Source: Planctomycetota bacterium
Lineage (GTDB): Bacteria > Planctomycetota > Planctomycetia > Planctomycetales > Planctomycetaceae
Direction of reading: 5' to 3'
DNA: 7,626 bases
NCBI GenBank assembly: GCA_023429275.1
Contig: JAEYWB010000340.1
Span: 1-7,626, forward strand
Shown here: positions 6,257 through 7,626 of the stretch, in pieces
How the letters are laid out: the number at the start of each line of letters is the position of its first letter
How positions within the stretch are numbered: the stretch's first letter is position 1
The notes under the pieces: generated by a model
The model's input: only the letters and a program-made list of their open reading frames with translations
Told to the model about the DNA's origin: nothing
Databases searched by the model: none
Made by a program: the position numbers and the translations under genes

Positions 6257-6307
6257 AAACGGTCCGGTATGGAACCCGCGTCCCTTCCGCGATCACGGGC
6301 CTCTACT

Positions 6308-7626
6308 TCAGTGCTGGAACAGGAACTCCTTGGAGTTCAGCACCGCCCAGCCGATGTCTTCGAGGGCCTGGCGGCGGTTCGCTTCGCCTGAGGCAGCGAT
6401 GTGAGCCTTCGCCGTCTTGAGCTCTTCCGTCGTCGGAGTCCGGGAGACGCCGGCGAGGTAAAGCTGAGCGATGATCTCTTCGTCGGTCTTCTTCGCCGCG
6501 ATCATCGTGTTGATCCGGCCGTTGTCCGCACGCAGCTTGTTGTGGACGGTCGGGCCGTTGATCATCTGGAGGGCCTGCGACAGGTTCGAATCGCTCGACC
6601 GTTCGCATTCGCAGACCATCTCCCGCTGCGGCTGACCGAAGATCTTGAGGAAGTAGTTGTCGGTCGGAGGCTCGGCGAGTTCCGTCGCCCGCGTCCCGGC
6701 CGGCATGTTCGGGAAAGTCTCGGGGACCGAGGTCACGGCGCAGATCCCGTCGAGCAGCTGCTCGGCGGTCAGCATGCGGGTCGTGGCGTGCGAGAAGTAG
6801 ATGTCGTCCGTCTTGTTGAACTCGTTCGTCCGCGAGCTTCGCTGGTAGGTATGGCTCAGCATGATCGTCTTGATGAGCCACTTGCGGCTGAAACCGTGCT
6901 CGGCGAACTGCTTCGAGAGTTCCGCCAGGAGCTTCGCGTTCGACGGCGGGTTCGAATCCCGGAAGTCGTCCACCGGATCGACGATCCCGCGGCCGAGGAG
7001 GTGTCCCCAGACGCGGTTCGCCGCGGCCTTGGCGAAGAACGGGTTGTCCGCGGCCACGAGCCAGTCGGCGAAGACTGCGCGGCGGTCCTGCTCCGGAGAG
7101 ACGTCGACATCCCCCTTGAGAAGGAGGTGGACCTTCATCTGCTTGCCGGTGCGGGGCTGGGTTACTTCGCCCCCGGTCGAGGTGAAGATCACCTCTTCAT
7201 CCTTCTCGGTGGTCTTCTTGCGGCCGACGCGAGCGAAGGCGGCACCGATGCCGTAGTAGTTATCCTGCGACCACCGCTCGAACGGGTGGTTGTGGCACTT
7301 GGCGCACTGGATCCGGATCCCGAGGAAGAGCTGCACGGTCGATTCCGTCGCGTCGCTCGGCTCGCGGCTCGCCTTCCAGTAGTTGGCGGCGGGATTCTCG
7401 TAGGTATTCCCCTTGGCCGTGAGCAGTTCACGGGCGAACTGGTCGAACGGCTGGTCGGTCAGGACCCCCTGGTAGATCCAGCGGTTGAACTTGGCGACGC
7501 CCGCCGGGCTCAGCTTGCCGCTGTTCGCCCGCAGGACATCCGCCATCTTCATCGTCCAGAACGACGCATAGTCCGGGCTGTCGAGCAGTTGATCGACGAG
7601 CCGTGCCCGCTTTTCGGGAGTGATGT
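6308..7626 (-). CDS. PSCyt2/PSD1 (DUF1549/DUF1553) protein, C-terminal part
   Basis: The frame is open to the right edge, so this is a partial gene: 438 residues are visible and the N-terminus lies outside. The ATG at 7552 is internal, because codons before it read a conserved-looking VDQLLDSPDYASFWT. The first part is the end of DUF1549 (PSCyt2), with FLGIRIQCAKCHNHPFERW carrying one CxxCH at visible residues 107-111. DUF1553 (PSD1) follows, with RRAVFADWL, ANRVWGHLLGRGIVDPVDDF, a DSNPPSN segment, CECERSSDSNLSQAL and a normal end, LNSKEFLFQH. These planctomycete-expanded proteins are usually exported and cytochrome-like; their biochemical role is not established. Family members often stand next to a DUF1501 gene, but the next gene downstream here encodes a macro-domain protein. 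The signal peptide and any N-terminal PSCyt1 domain cannot be seen. Confidence 0.9.
   Translation of the reverse strand, partial: ITPEKRARLVDQLLDSPDYASFWTMKMADVLRANSGKLSPAGVAKFNRWIYQGVLTDQPFDQFARELLTAKGNTYENPAANYWKASREPSDATESTVQLFLGIRIQCAKCHNHPFERWSQDNYYGIGAAFARVGRKKTTEKDEEVIFTSTGGEVTQPRTGKQMKVHLLLKGDVDVSPEQDRRAVFADWLVAADNPFFAKAAANRVWGHLLGRGIVDPVDDFRDSNPPSNAKLLAELSKQFAEHGFSRKWLIKTIMLSHTYQRSSRTNEFNKTDDIYFSHATTRMLTAEQLLDGICAVTSVPETFPNMPAGTRATELAEPPTDNYFLKIFGQPQREMVCECERSSDSNLSQALQMINGPTVHNKLRADNGRINTMIAAKKTDEEIIAQLYLAGVSRTPTTEELKTAKAHIAASGEANRRQALEDIGWAVLNSKEFLFQH

Noticed and set aside
6947..6962. tRNA T-arm-like sequence GGGTTCGAATCCC
   Set aside because: No acceptor, D or anticodon arms surround it. 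On the minus strand it encodes the conserved DSNPP segment of DUF1553.
1..7626. Mobile element, CRISPR array, rRNA or tRNA
   Set aside because: No transposase or integrase motifs, terminal repeats, regularly spaced repeats or RNA-gene signatures were seen on reading both strands.

Overview
The window looks like chromosomal DNA of a GC-rich planctomycete (phylum Planctomycetota; genus not determinable from this sequence). The basis is the combination of four genes. One is a DUF1080 protein fused to several c-type haem motifs and a PA14 domain. One is a secreted PQQ-like beta-propeller protein whose mature N-terminus starts with a WPRFRGPGG-type motif. One is a PSCyt2/PSD1 (DUF1549/DUF1553) protein. 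The fourth is a small macro-domain protein. The DUF1080 and PSCyt2/PSD1 families are strongly expanded in planctomycetes.

Layout, left to right. 1-258 is non-coding and holds two perfect 8-bp-stem hairpins; the one at 203-225 is well placed to end transcription of the next gene. 259-3903 (minus) encodes a 1214-residue exported pentahaem protein. 3904-4252 is a 349-base divergent control region with a plausible minus-strand promoter, a repeated ATCGTTGAT motif and a cluster of inverted repeats. 4253-5464 (plus) encodes the 403-residue propeller protein. 5465-5568 separates two convergent genes and holds two hairpins. 5569-6105 (minus) encodes the macro-domain protein. 6106-6307 is a short gap with a hairpin around an alternative start codon and a terminator-like hairpin. 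6308-7626 (minus) is the C-terminal part of a PSCyt2/PSD1 protein that runs off the right edge.

Working together: the large protein and the propeller protein are divergently transcribed, both carry signal peptides, and they share one control region, so co-regulation in the periplasm or at the cell surface is plausible. The large protein combines a 3-keto-sugar-hydrolase-type domain, a likely carbohydrate-binding PA14 domain and five haem c motifs. This suggests a link between carbohydrate processing and electron transfer, but that is inference. The PSCyt2/PSD1 protein is another cytochrome-like planctomycete protein. The macro-domain protein is predicted to be cytoplasmic and has no evident link to the others. 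No mobile element, tRNA, rRNA or CRISPR array was seen.
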